From Gammaproteobacteria bacterium (GTDB lineage: Bacteria > Pseudomonadota > Gammaproteobacteria > Chromatiales > Chromatiaceae): DNA of 12,041 nucleotides. The position numbers were made by a program, and so were the translations under genes. The notes under the pieces were generated by a model, which was given only the letters and a program-made list of their open reading frames with translations, searched no databases and had not been told where the DNA came from. Position 1 is the first letter of the stretch. Each line of letters starts with the position of its first letter. The stretch lies in assembly GCA_024277555.1 (NCBI GenBank), contig JAJRUY010000293.1, positions 1 through 12,041 of the forward strand, read 5' to 3'. This document shows, one piece after another, positions 1 to 5,640 of the stretch.

Positions 1-165
1 AGCATAATAGTGACTCCAGGCGTCCAATAATGCGTACTAGCTCTCCAAATTGGAGACCTGCGTCACCATTGGTATCCTTCTTCACCAATAAATAAGAAAA
101 ATATGGCGATCATCAATAATACGCAGCAGTGCGACATCGTCAGGCCTTTGATTTATGATGCCGTG
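1..165. other. AT-rich stretch, no recognisable gene
   Basis: I see no supportable gene here. The plus strand has an unremarkable 24-codon reading frame starting at ATG 103, with no recognised similarity. A short dyad, TCTCCAA/TTGGAGA with one central base, lies at 42-56. The base composition is AT-rich, like the repeat and gdx region to the right and unlike the core genes. It is probably the edge of the same accessory patchwork. Confidence 0.5.
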
Positions 166-197
166 GATAACAAATAAGCATCGTGTCCCCAGAACCT
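166..197 (-). repeat. GGGGACACGAT-type repeat motif
   Basis: The minus strand reads GGTTCTGGGGACACGATGCT and continues into an AT-rich tail. From general knowledge, GGGGACACGAT-type sequences recur in many proteobacterial genomes near IS200-like and REP-associated tyrosine transposase genes. No transposase gene is visible here. The motif resembles the GGGGTCAG motifs at 357-1032 in its GGGG(A/T)CA start. It abuts the end of the RHS fragment, so it may mark an insertion or recombination junction. The family assignment is recollection plus inference. Confidence 0.4.
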
Positions 198-207
198 CGA
201 TGGGGAT

Positions 208-336
208 GTTTCTGGCGTTGGTGACCTAGATGAGGTTGTCGCGCTGGTCGTGTTGGTATTGGGTGGCGTTGCCGGTGGTGTCGGTGCTGCCGGCGAGGTT
301 GTCTTCGCTGTCGTAGTGCAGGGTCTGGATGAGACG
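208..336 (-). pseudogene. RHS/YD-repeat protein fragment
   Basis: The minus-strand translation contains a YD-repeat signature: a segment beginning LHYDSEDNLAGSTDTTGNA, then YQHDQRDNLI, an in-frame TAG stop at 226-228, then VTNAR. This matches the RHS repeat pattern of tyrosine-aspartate turns with GN.T.Y.YD.RGNLI.V.. spacing. RHS proteins are large secreted polymorphic toxins or wall-associated proteins. Only about 40 residues remain, with no start, no repeat array and no toxin tip, so this is debris of a larger gene. Its right edge is followed closely by a GGGGTCAG motif (357-381) and its left edge by a GGGGACACGAT motif (166-197). The GC-rich composition differs from the AT-rich sequence around it. 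Confidence 0.65.
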
Positions 337-356
337 GCTATGTTTCAGCAACAATG

Positions 357-381
357 AATCACAAATCAAAGACCTGACCCC
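357..381 (-). repeat. GGGGTCAGGTCTTTG repeat, copy A
   Basis: On the minus strand this 25-bp stretch starts GGGGTCAGGTCTTTG. It matches the plus-strand stretch 959-983 at 23 of 25 positions by direct comparison. The two copies are in inverted orientation with their GGGG ends facing inward, and they bracket the intron fragment, the hairpin at 489-548 and gdx. Confidence 0.75.
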
Positions 382-402
382 GTCCTGTGTACGTCCTGTG
401 TA
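381..402. repeat. 11-bp perfect tandem duplication
   Basis: The unit CGTCCTGTGTA occurs twice in a row, at 381-391 and 392-402. It lies exactly between repeat copy A and the end of the reverse-transcriptase fragment, so it probably reflects a slippage or target-duplication event at that junction. Confidence 0.8.
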
Positions 403-468
403 GTCATCGGCATATCTGATGAATATGGCCTGTCCTTTACAACGCGGTTTGACCACGCGCTCAAACAG
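400..468 (-). pseudogene. Group II intron reverse transcriptase (LtrA-like) fragment
   Basis: The minus-strand frame reads LFERVVKPRCKG followed by FIRYADDY. The reverse-transcriptase catalytic core of group II intron maturases typically has F.KVVKPR.KG.A.L.RYADDF, and YADD is the polymerase active-site motif. About 23 residues are recognisable. Upstream the frame dissolves into a 9-bp tandem repeat and the 489-548 hairpin; downstream it dissolves into an 11-bp tandem repeat. Neither the X, D or En domains nor a full intron ribozyme is evident, so it is a relic. The minus strand has GTGCG, the usual group II 5' end, at 555-551, but this is too short to count as evidence. Confidence 0.65.
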
Positions 469-493
469 ACCAATGAGACCAATGAGACCAATG
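467..493. repeat. 9-bp tandem repeat, three perfect units
   Basis: AGACCAATG occurs three times consecutively (467-475, 476-484, 485-493). The array connects the intron reverse-transcriptase fragment directly to the left arm of the 489-548 hairpin. On the minus strand it would encode repeated I-G-L. Such an array is consistent with replication slippage at an element edge. Confidence 0.85.
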
Positions 494-548
494 GGGTCAG
501 ACTCGATTGATCCCTTTTCCCTTAAATCAATCGAGTCTGACCCCATTG
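489..548. repeat. Perfect 23-bp inverted repeat carrying GGGGTCAGACTCGATTGAT
   Basis: The arms 489-511 and 526-548 are perfect reverse complements over 23 bp, with a 14-nt pyrimidine-rich loop at 512-525. Each arm contains GGGGTCAGACTCGATTGAT. The stem is long enough to form a stable hairpin in single-stranded DNA or RNA. The same GGGTCAG core appears four more times between 374 and 1032. The form resembles REP/MITE-like palindromes mobilised in trans by Y1 (HUH) transposases, but no transposase gene is present, so the mechanism is inference. A run of T follows neither arm, so it is not a typical terminator. Confidence 0.8.
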
Positions 549-598
549 ATCGCACATTGATCAAGCGCAGCGTAGTGAATGTTCGAACCAGCCCCCTG

Positions 599-931
599 TT
601 AGGCCAGGCTTGCACCTGACCCAAGAAATTTAAGACCAACAATCCCTACAACTATCAAACCTATAAATCCTGCACGGATTAAATTCAATGGTTCATTGAA
701 TATCACTATCCCTGCAATTGCTACTCCAACCGCACCTATACCAGTCCAAACTGCATATGCATTTCCAATGGGTATGGTTTTTAATGCATAAGAAAGACAC
801 CCGAAACTCACCCACATTGCTGCAATAGTAAATACAGATGGCCAGAGTCTAGTAAATCCCTCGGTGTACTTTAATCCTACGGCCCAAACAATCTCAAATA
901 AACCAGCTATTACCAATAATGTCCACGCCAT
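599..931 (-). CDS. gdx: SMR-family guanidinium exporter Gdx (SugE)
   Basis: A 110-residue small multidrug resistance protein with four transmembrane helices. Family members work as antiparallel dimers in the inner membrane and exchange guanidinium for protons. The Gdx subtype is supported by the essential Glu13, Gly10, Trp16, Lys21, Ser42, Tyr59 and Trp62, and by the stretches WAVGLKYTEGF and AYAVWTGIGAVG, which follow E. coli SugE closely. A GGAG lies 8 nt before the ATG. I saw no guanidine riboswitch upstream. The C-terminal tail, from about residue 103 (LGSGASLA), is encoded by sequence containing GGGTCAGG at 622-615, so the original 3' end appears replaced or extended by the local repeat. 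The stop lies inside GCCTAAC (604-598), which fits the integron inverse-core consensus. The gene is strikingly AT-rich compared with the rest of the window, a sign of transfer. Confidence 0.9.
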   Translation of the reverse strand: MAWTLLVIAGLFEIVWAVGLKYTEGFTRLWPSVFTIAAMWVSFGCLSYALKTIPIGNAYAVWTGIGAVGVAIAGIVIFNEPLNLIRAGFIGLIVVGIVGLKFLGSGASLA

Positions 932-958
932 TAGAGTTTCTCCATATTAACACACATG

Positions 959-1032
959 GGGGTCAGGTCTTTGGTTTCTGATTAACCAAATTTAATCCTA
1001 TCAAAAATAATAGATTAATTCGAGTCTGACCC
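959..1032. repeat. GGGTCAG-bounded repeat element with potential three-way junction
   Basis: The ends GGGTCAG (960-966) and CTGACCC (1026-1032) are inverted. Between them are two further dyads: TTGGTT/AACCAA at 971-976 and 984-989, and TTAATC-C-TAT with ATAGATTAA at 992-1016. Together these could fold as a stem closing two hairpins. The left 25 bp (959-983) match copy A at 23 of 25 positions. The right end, read on the minus strand as GGGTCAGACTCGA, matches the arms of the 489-548 hairpin. It sits directly upstream of gdx, in the gdx-tetR intergenic space. It is probably a non-autonomous REP/MITE-like element. Confidence 0.7.
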
Positions 1033-1136
1033 GAATGGCGCTTACTTAAGGGCACCTCAAAAAAAATTGATCATAAACACAAGCGCCAACGGGCTTGGCA
1101 CAATATGACGACAATCAAAATATACTCGTCCTATTA

Positions 1137-1145
1137 TGCTATAAT
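1137..1145 (+). promoter_or_regulatory. Extended -10 promoter for the TetR-family gene
   Basis: TGCTATAAT gives a perfect TATAAT (1140-1145) preceded by the TGn extended -10 element. No good -35 lies 17 bp upstream (AAAATA), which is acceptable for an extended -10 promoter. Transcription would start near 1152, about 34 nt before the ATG at 1186. A small dyad GCCAA-CGGGC-TTGGC at 1085-1099 lies further upstream and could be an operator, but the evidence is weak. Confidence 0.55.
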
Positions 1146-1185
1146 TTATAAAACATGCAGTGATCAGTAGAAGTTTATCGTCACA

Positions 1186-1776
1186 ATGTCCAAAAAAAGC
1201 GAACGCACCCGTCAAAGAATCGTTGAAGCAGCCAACCGGCTCTTTTATCACCAGGGATACCACAACACTTCTTTTACCGATGTGGTCAATGCTTCAGGAG
1301 TGCCACGGGGAAACATCTATTACTACTTCAAAAGCAAGGAAGATATCCTTGTTGCCACATTGTCCCACCGCATTTCCCGCATCGACCACATGCTGCAAAC
1401 ATGGTCAGGGCAATACCGTACCCCGATAGAACGCCTGAACCGTTTTCTGGAGATTCTTCCAGACAGCATCGACTCACTGGTGCGTTATGGCTGTCCCATG
1501 GGTACGCTCAATGCGGAACTCGGCAAGAACGAACCTGAACTACAGACCAAGGCCAAAGCCATGTTCCTGCTGTTTGAAGACTGGCTCACCGATCAGTTTG
1601 CAGAACTGGGTTATGCCGGAAGAGCAAGGGAGTTTGCCCGGAGACTACTAGCCCGGGGGCAAGGCATCAGCATGATCACCCATGTATATCAGGACAAGCG
1701 CTTTCTCCTGCAGGAAACCGATTTACTGGCGCGATGGGTCAACAAACTGGCGCGGGGAGAGGAGCTGGACATCTGA
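1186..1776 (+). CDS. TetR/AcrR-family transcriptional regulator
   Basis: A 196-residue one-component regulator. The N-terminal helix-turn-helix is typical of TetR: ERTRQRIVEAA, then TSFTDVVNASGVPRGNIYYYFKSKEDIL at about residues 28-55. The C-terminal ligand and dimer domain contains YGCPMGTLNAELG around residue 103. Cys103 is the only cysteine in the protein. It aligns by motif with the SGCLTVKLSAEV region of the E. coli electrophile and hypochlorite sensor NemR, where Cys106 is the sensing residue. A redox or electrophile-sensing role is therefore possible but unproven. The gene is divergent from gdx and lies 48 bp upstream of the glycosyltransferase gene on the same strand, so it may control either. 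The ribosome-binding site is weak. The ligand is unknown. Confidence 0.88.
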   Translation: MSKKSERTRQRIVEAANRLFYHQGYHNTSFTDVVNASGVPRGNIYYYFKSKEDILVATLSHRISRIDHMLQTWSGQYRTPIERLNRFLEILPDSIDSLVRYGCPMGTLNAELGKNEPELQTKAKAMFLLFEDWLTDQFAELGYAGRAREFARRLLARGQGISMITHVYQDKRFLLQETDLLARWVNKLARGEELDI

Positions 1777-1824
1777 GTCAGCCATCAGGCAATCATCCAT
1801 CGCAAACATCAACAACAGGACGAA

Positions 1825-3084
1825 ATGAAAAGCACGGTGCTGGTTATCGGCTATGTCTGGCCCGAGCCAGATTCATCCGCAGCCGGTTCGCACATGCTGT
1901 CGTTGCTGCGCATGTTTCGGGATAATGGCTTCCGGGTGATCTTTTCCTGTCCCGCTCAGCGCTCTGAGTACATGGCCAACCTGGATGCGGAAAACATCGA
2001 AAGCGCAGACATTCTATTGAATGATTCAAGTTTCGATGCGTTCATTGCCGAACTGATGCCAGACTATGTGGTTTTCGACCGGTTCATGATGGAAGAGCAG
2101 TTCTCCTGGCGGGTCGAGCAGGCATGCCCGGATGCCATGCGCATCCTGGACACGGAAGATCTGCAATGCCTGCGTGGAGCCCGCCAACAGGCATTCAGGG
2201 AAAAGCGTAAAATGCAGAAAAAGGATCTGCTTGGCGAACTGGCCAAACGGGAATGCGCGGCCATTTTACGCTGCGATTTGTCCCTGATTGTTTCCAGTCA
2301 CGAAATGGAGCTGTTGCAAAAAACCTTTGCCGTCGATACCGCACTGCTGCATCACCTGCCCTTTATGCTGGATCCGAGCCAGCAATACCCATCGAAGAAA
2401 CTCTTTTCCGAGCGCACACACTTTGTAACCATAGGCAATTTCCGGCATACCCCCAACTGGGATTCCGTTTTGTTCCTGCAACAAATATGGCCGCTCATCC
2501 GCCGGGCGCTACCCGAAGCCCAATTGCATATCTATGGCGCATATCCAACCAAAAAAGCCATGGCACTGAATGATCCGGACAGGGGTTTTCTGATAAAAGG
2601 ACGGGCAAGCAGCGCCCATTCCGTACTGGCAAATGCACGTGTCTGTTTATCCCCGCTGCGCTTTGGCGCAGGCATCAAGGGGAAATTGATTGATGCCATG
2701 CAAACCGGAACGCCAAGCATAACCACCAGCATCGGTGCAGAGAGCATGGCCGACAACCTTCCCTGGCCAGGACTGGTGGAAAACACCAGGGAAGATATTG
2801 CCAACGCAGCCATTCGACTGTATCAGGATGAAACACTCTGGAACCAATGTCAGCAGCGCATAGCCCCTATCCTCAAGGAGCATTATGATGGGCCAGAGCT
2901 GGCCCGCGATCTGCTACACCGCATCGTATCCATCAAAAAAAGCCTGGGGCAACATCGCCTGAACAATTTCACCGGCGCCATGCTGCGCCATCATTCCATG
3001 AAAAGCACTCTGTATATGTCCAGGTGGATAGAAGCGAAAAACAATCTCAAATCCCGCTTGGCGATGCAAAACAGTTCTGAATAG
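1825..3084 (+). CDS. Glycosyltransferase, GT4-like (GT-B fold)
   Basis: A 419-residue protein with no signal peptide or clear membrane segment. The C-terminal nucleotide-sugar half is recognisable: FVTIGNFRHTPNWDS at about residues 200-214, LHIYGAYPTKK at 235-244, and SPLRFGAGIKGKLIDAM at 276-292. These are followed by G.PSITTSIGAE, with Glu306 at the usual position of the GT4 EX7E-type donor-binding glutamate region. The N-terminal half (VLVIGYVWPEPDSSAAG, residues 5-21) fits the first Rossmann-like domain, which binds the acceptor. Donor and acceptor cannot be read from the sequence. Surface polysaccharide or lipid glycosylation is the usual role. An AGGA lies upstream of the ATG. The 48-bp gap to the TetR gene suggests co-transcription. 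About 50 C-terminal residues beyond the fold are basic and unassigned. Confidence 0.82.
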   Translation: MKSTVLVIGYVWPEPDSSAAGSHMLSLLRMFRDNGFRVIFSCPAQRSEYMANLDAENIESADILLNDSSFDAFIAELMPDYVVFDRFMMEEQFSWRVEQACPDAMRILDTEDLQCLRGARQQAFREKRKMQKKDLLGELAKRECAAILRCDLSLIVSSHEMELLQKTFAVDTALLHHLPFMLDPSQQYPSKKLFSERTHFVTIGNFRHTPNWDSVLFLQQIWPLIRRALPEAQLHIYGAYPTKKAMALNDPDRGFLIKGRASSAHSVLANARVCLSPLRFGAGIKGKLIDAMQTGTPSITTSIGAESMADNLPWPGLVENTREDIANAAIRLYQDETLWNQCQQRIAPILKEHYDGPELARDLLHRIVSIKKSLGQHRLNNFTGAMLRHHSMKSTLYMSRWIEAKNNLKSRLAMQNSSE

Positions 3085-3152
3085 CTTTTTTGCACAAGAG
3101 CTGCAAATTACTGATAGTCTCAATCAACAGGTTCTTCAACTCCACATCGAGC

Positions 3153-4310
3153 ATGCCCAATACTGAACTGCCAAAATTACTGCGCATGATGGAACGTCTT
3201 ATTGCCGAGCCGTCAGTAAGCAGCGTCAGCGCGGAATGGGATCAGTCCAACGCAAGAGTCATCGATCTACTCCAGGACTGGCTGCACCACATGGGTTTCC
3301 GTACCGAAAAACTAGCCGTGCCGGACTGCCCCGGAAAATTCAACCTGATCGCCAGCGCTGGCAGTGGACCGGATGGCCTGGTGCTTGCCGGACACACGGA
3401 TACCGTACCTTTTGACCAAAGCCGCTGGAGCAGCAACCCCTTCGAACTAACGGAGCGGGAAGGCCGCCTGTACGGGCTGGGAAGCGCAGACATGAAGGGC
3501 TTTTTCGCCCTGGTGCTGGAAGCCATCCGCGATCTGGATCTGAAGAAGCTAAAACAGCCTCTGGTAATCCTCGCTACAGCAGATGAGGAAAGCTCCATGA
3601 GCGGCGCTCGCTCTCTTGCCTCCGCACAACAGCGGCTGGGGCGCCACGCCCTGATCGGTGAGCCAACCGGCCTCAAGCCCATACGCATGCACAAGGGAAT
3701 TGCCATGGAATGCATCCGCATCACCGGCCGGTCCGGGCATTCCAGCAACCCATCCCTGGGAAACAATGCACTGGATGGCATGAGCATCGCACTGGCGGAA
3801 ATTATCCAGTGGCGAAACGAATTGATGCAGCGCTATCAGAACCCCATGTTCGAGATAGCCACCCCGACGGTGAACCTGGGACATATCCATGGCGGAGACA
3901 ACCCCAACCGCATCTGCGCCCAGTGCGAGCTGCACATCGACATCCGCCCCCTGCCCGGCATGGATCTGGACACCCTGCGCAGCGAGCTTGACACCCGCCT
4001 GCAGCACAAACTGCAACATACCGGCCTGGAGATAAAACGGCATTCCCTGTTTGGCGGCGTACCGGCTTTTGAAACTCCGGCATCGGCGTCCATCGTACAG
4101 GTCACAGAGTCCTTGACCGGCTACAGCGCCGAAGCCGTGGCCTTTGGCACCGAAGCCCCGTTTTTGCAGCAGCTGGGCATGGATACCATTATCATGGGGC
4201 CAGGCAGCATTGATCAGGCGCATCAGCCCGACGAGTACCTGGAGATGGCGCAAATAAATCCCGGCGTGGATCTGATCCGCCAGCTCATTCATCGTTTCTG
4301 TCTGAGCTGA
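3153..4310 (+). CDS. argE: Acetylornithine deacetylase ArgE
   Basis: ArgE hydrolyses N2-acetyl-L-ornithine to ornithine and acetate, the fifth step of the linear arginine pathway, in the cytoplasm. The protein closely follows E. coli ArgE, an M20-family dinuclear zinc enzyme. Visible residues are the AGHTDTVPFD metal ligand His81, Asp113 in SADMKG, the catalytic base pair Glu145-Glu146 in ATADEESS, Glu170 in IGEPT, and His357 in QAHQPDEY. The dimerisation lid around RSGHSSNPSLGNNA is present. I chose ATG 3153 (385 aa; E. coli has 383) because the alignment begins there. The open frame extends upstream to a TTG at 3090 that would add 21 unrelated residues. A weak promoter-like pair (TTGCAC at 3090, GATAGT at 3113) lies in the 68-bp gap after the glycosyltransferase gene. 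I recognised no ARG box. argA follows 12 bp later. Confidence 0.96.
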   Translation: MPNTELPKLLRMMERLIAEPSVSSVSAEWDQSNARVIDLLQDWLHHMGFRTEKLAVPDCPGKFNLIASAGSGPDGLVLAGHTDTVPFDQSRWSSNPFELTEREGRLYGLGSADMKGFFALVLEAIRDLDLKKLKQPLVILATADEESSMSGARSLASAQQRLGRHALIGEPTGLKPIRMHKGIAMECIRITGRSGHSSNPSLGNNALDGMSIALAEIIQWRNELMQRYQNPMFEIATPTVNLGHIHGGDNPNRICAQCELHIDIRPLPGMDLDTLRSELDTRLQHKLQHTGLEIKRHSLFGGVPAFETPASASIVQVTESLTGYSAEAVAFGTEAPFLQQLGMDTIIMGPGSIDQAHQPDEYLEMAQINPGVDLIRQLIHRFCLS

Positions 4311-4322
4311 TATGATTGCAAC

Positions 4323-5636
4323 ATGAAAAAGGAAGCAAACAATTTCGTCGCCTGGTTCCGTCAGGCCTCGCCCTATATTCATGCACACCGGGGCAGCACC
4401 ATGGTGCTGGCCTTCGGCGGGGAGGCGGTTCGGGACAAGAAATTTCCCAACCTGATTCACGACATCGCCCTGCTGCACAGCCTTGGCCTGCGTATCCTGC
4501 TGGTACACGGCACCCGCCCACAAATCGAGGAACGCCTCAAACTGCGCGGCGCCGACATGCAGGTAATCAACGGCATGCGGGTCACGGACGAACACGCCCT
4601 GCTGTGTGTAAAGGAGGCTGCCGGCACGGTGCGGGTCGAAATCGAGGCACAGCTGTCTACCGGGCTGGTGAACTCTCCCATGGCCGGCGCCCGGATCGAG
4701 GTGGATTCCGGCAACTTCGTTACCGCCAAGCCCCTGGGCATTATCGACGGCGTGGACTACCTGCATACCGGCGAGGTGCGCAAGATCAACACTGCGGCCA
4801 TACGGCAGCGCCTGGATGCCGGAGCCATGGTGCTGATCTCCCCCCTGGGCTATTCTCCCACCGGCGAGGTATTCAACCTGAACGCCGCCGATGTTGCCGC
4901 CGCCATCGCTACGGAACTCAAGGCCGACAAGCTGATCTTTCTCACCGACAGCAAGCTCACCGACAGCCGGGGCAGGCTTATCGAATGCATGGTGCCCGCC
5001 GAGGCAAGCGCAATGCTGGCAAGGCGGAAATCCCTGAACGAGCAACTCAGGCGGGTATTGTCCAACGCGGCCCGGGCCTGCCGCTGTGGTGTGGGCAGAG
5101 CGCATATTCTGCCACGGCGGGTGGATGGCGTATTGCTCAGTGAACTCTTTACCCGTGATGGCAGCGGCACACTCATCACCCCCGAGCAGTGGGAAACCCT
5201 GCGCCCGGCAAACATAGACGATGTCAGCGGCATTATCGAGCTGATTCGCCCCCTGGAGGAAGCTGGCATTCTGGTACGCCGTTCCCGGGATTATCTGGAA
5301 ACCGAGATCCACCGTTTCACCGTCATAGAACGCGATGCCGCTATCATCGGCTGCGCGGCACTGTACCCCTTTCAGAAAGAAAAGATGGGAGAGCTGGCCT
5401 GCCTGGTCATTCATCCGGACTATCGCAACAGCGGGCGGGGCGATCAGCTACTTGCATTTATTCAGCAACGGGCAAGGTCGTTGAACCTCGACCGGCTGTT
5501 CGTGCTCACCACGCGCACGGCACACTGGTTTCGGGAACGGGGATTTACCGCCGCCGACATCCATCGCCTTCCCGGCAGAAAGAAAGATCTGTACAACTGG
5601 CAGCGCAATTCCAGGATGTTGACCTACCGGTTGTAA
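4323..5636 (+). CDS. argA: N-acetylglutamate synthase ArgA
   Basis: ArgA transfers acetyl from acetyl-CoA to glutamate, committing it to arginine synthesis, and is normally feedback-inhibited by arginine. The 437-residue protein has both expected domains. An amino-acid-kinase-like domain spans about 1-285, with LAFGGEAV at 29-36, LLVHGTRPQIEERL at 59-72 and ISPLGYSPTGEVFNLNAAD at 172-190. A GNAT acetyltransferase domain spans about 292-437, with the CoA-binding stretch LACLVIHPDYRNSGRGDQLL at 358-377 and LTTRTAHWFRERGF near the end. Length and order match E. coli ArgA, with no break. There is no convincing Shine-Dalgarno sequence before the ATG. Translation may be coupled to argE, which ends 12 bp upstream. 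The next gene starts 4 bp after the stop. Confidence 0.96.
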   Translation: MKKEANNFVAWFRQASPYIHAHRGSTMVLAFGGEAVRDKKFPNLIHDIALLHSLGLRILLVHGTRPQIEERLKLRGADMQVINGMRVTDEHALLCVKEAAGTVRVEIEAQLSTGLVNSPMAGARIEVDSGNFVTAKPLGIIDGVDYLHTGEVRKINTAAIRQRLDAGAMVLISPLGYSPTGEVFNLNAADVAAAIATELKADKLIFLTDSKLTDSRGRLIECMVPAEASAMLARRKSLNEQLRRVLSNAARACRCGVGRAHILPRRVDGVLLSELFTRDGSGTLITPEQWETLRPANIDDVSGIIELIRPLEEAGILVRRSRDYLETEIHRFTVIERDAAIIGCAALYPFQKEKMGELACLVIHPDYRNSGRGDQLLAFIQQRARSLNLDRLFVLTTRTAHWFRERGFTAADIHRLPGRKKDLYNWQRNSRMLTYRL

Positions 5637-5640
5637 GCAG

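Noticed and set aside
580..590. GGTTCGAAC resembling a tRNA T-arm (minus strand)
   Set aside because: No acceptor, anticodon or D-arm could be built around it, so it is only a short palindrome.
226..642. 138-codon minus-strand frame across the repeats
   Set aside because: It is a chance in-frame concatenation of the gdx 3' end, repeat motifs, the intron relic and the RHS fragment. It is not a gene.
932..1060. Guanidine riboswitch upstream of gdx
   Set aside because: I saw no ykkC/guanidine-I core and no paired ACGR-loop hairpins of guanidine-II. The leader is filled by the repeat element instead.
3090..3152. TTG start giving ArgE a 21-residue N-terminal extension
   Set aside because: The added residues have no counterpart in ArgE, and ATG 3153 gives the family length.
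3549..5414. 621-codon open frame antisense to argE and argA
   Set aside because: It is a shadow of two well-supported genes with high GC at third positions. It has no recognisable domain, and its composition is odd (rich in G, A, H and Q).
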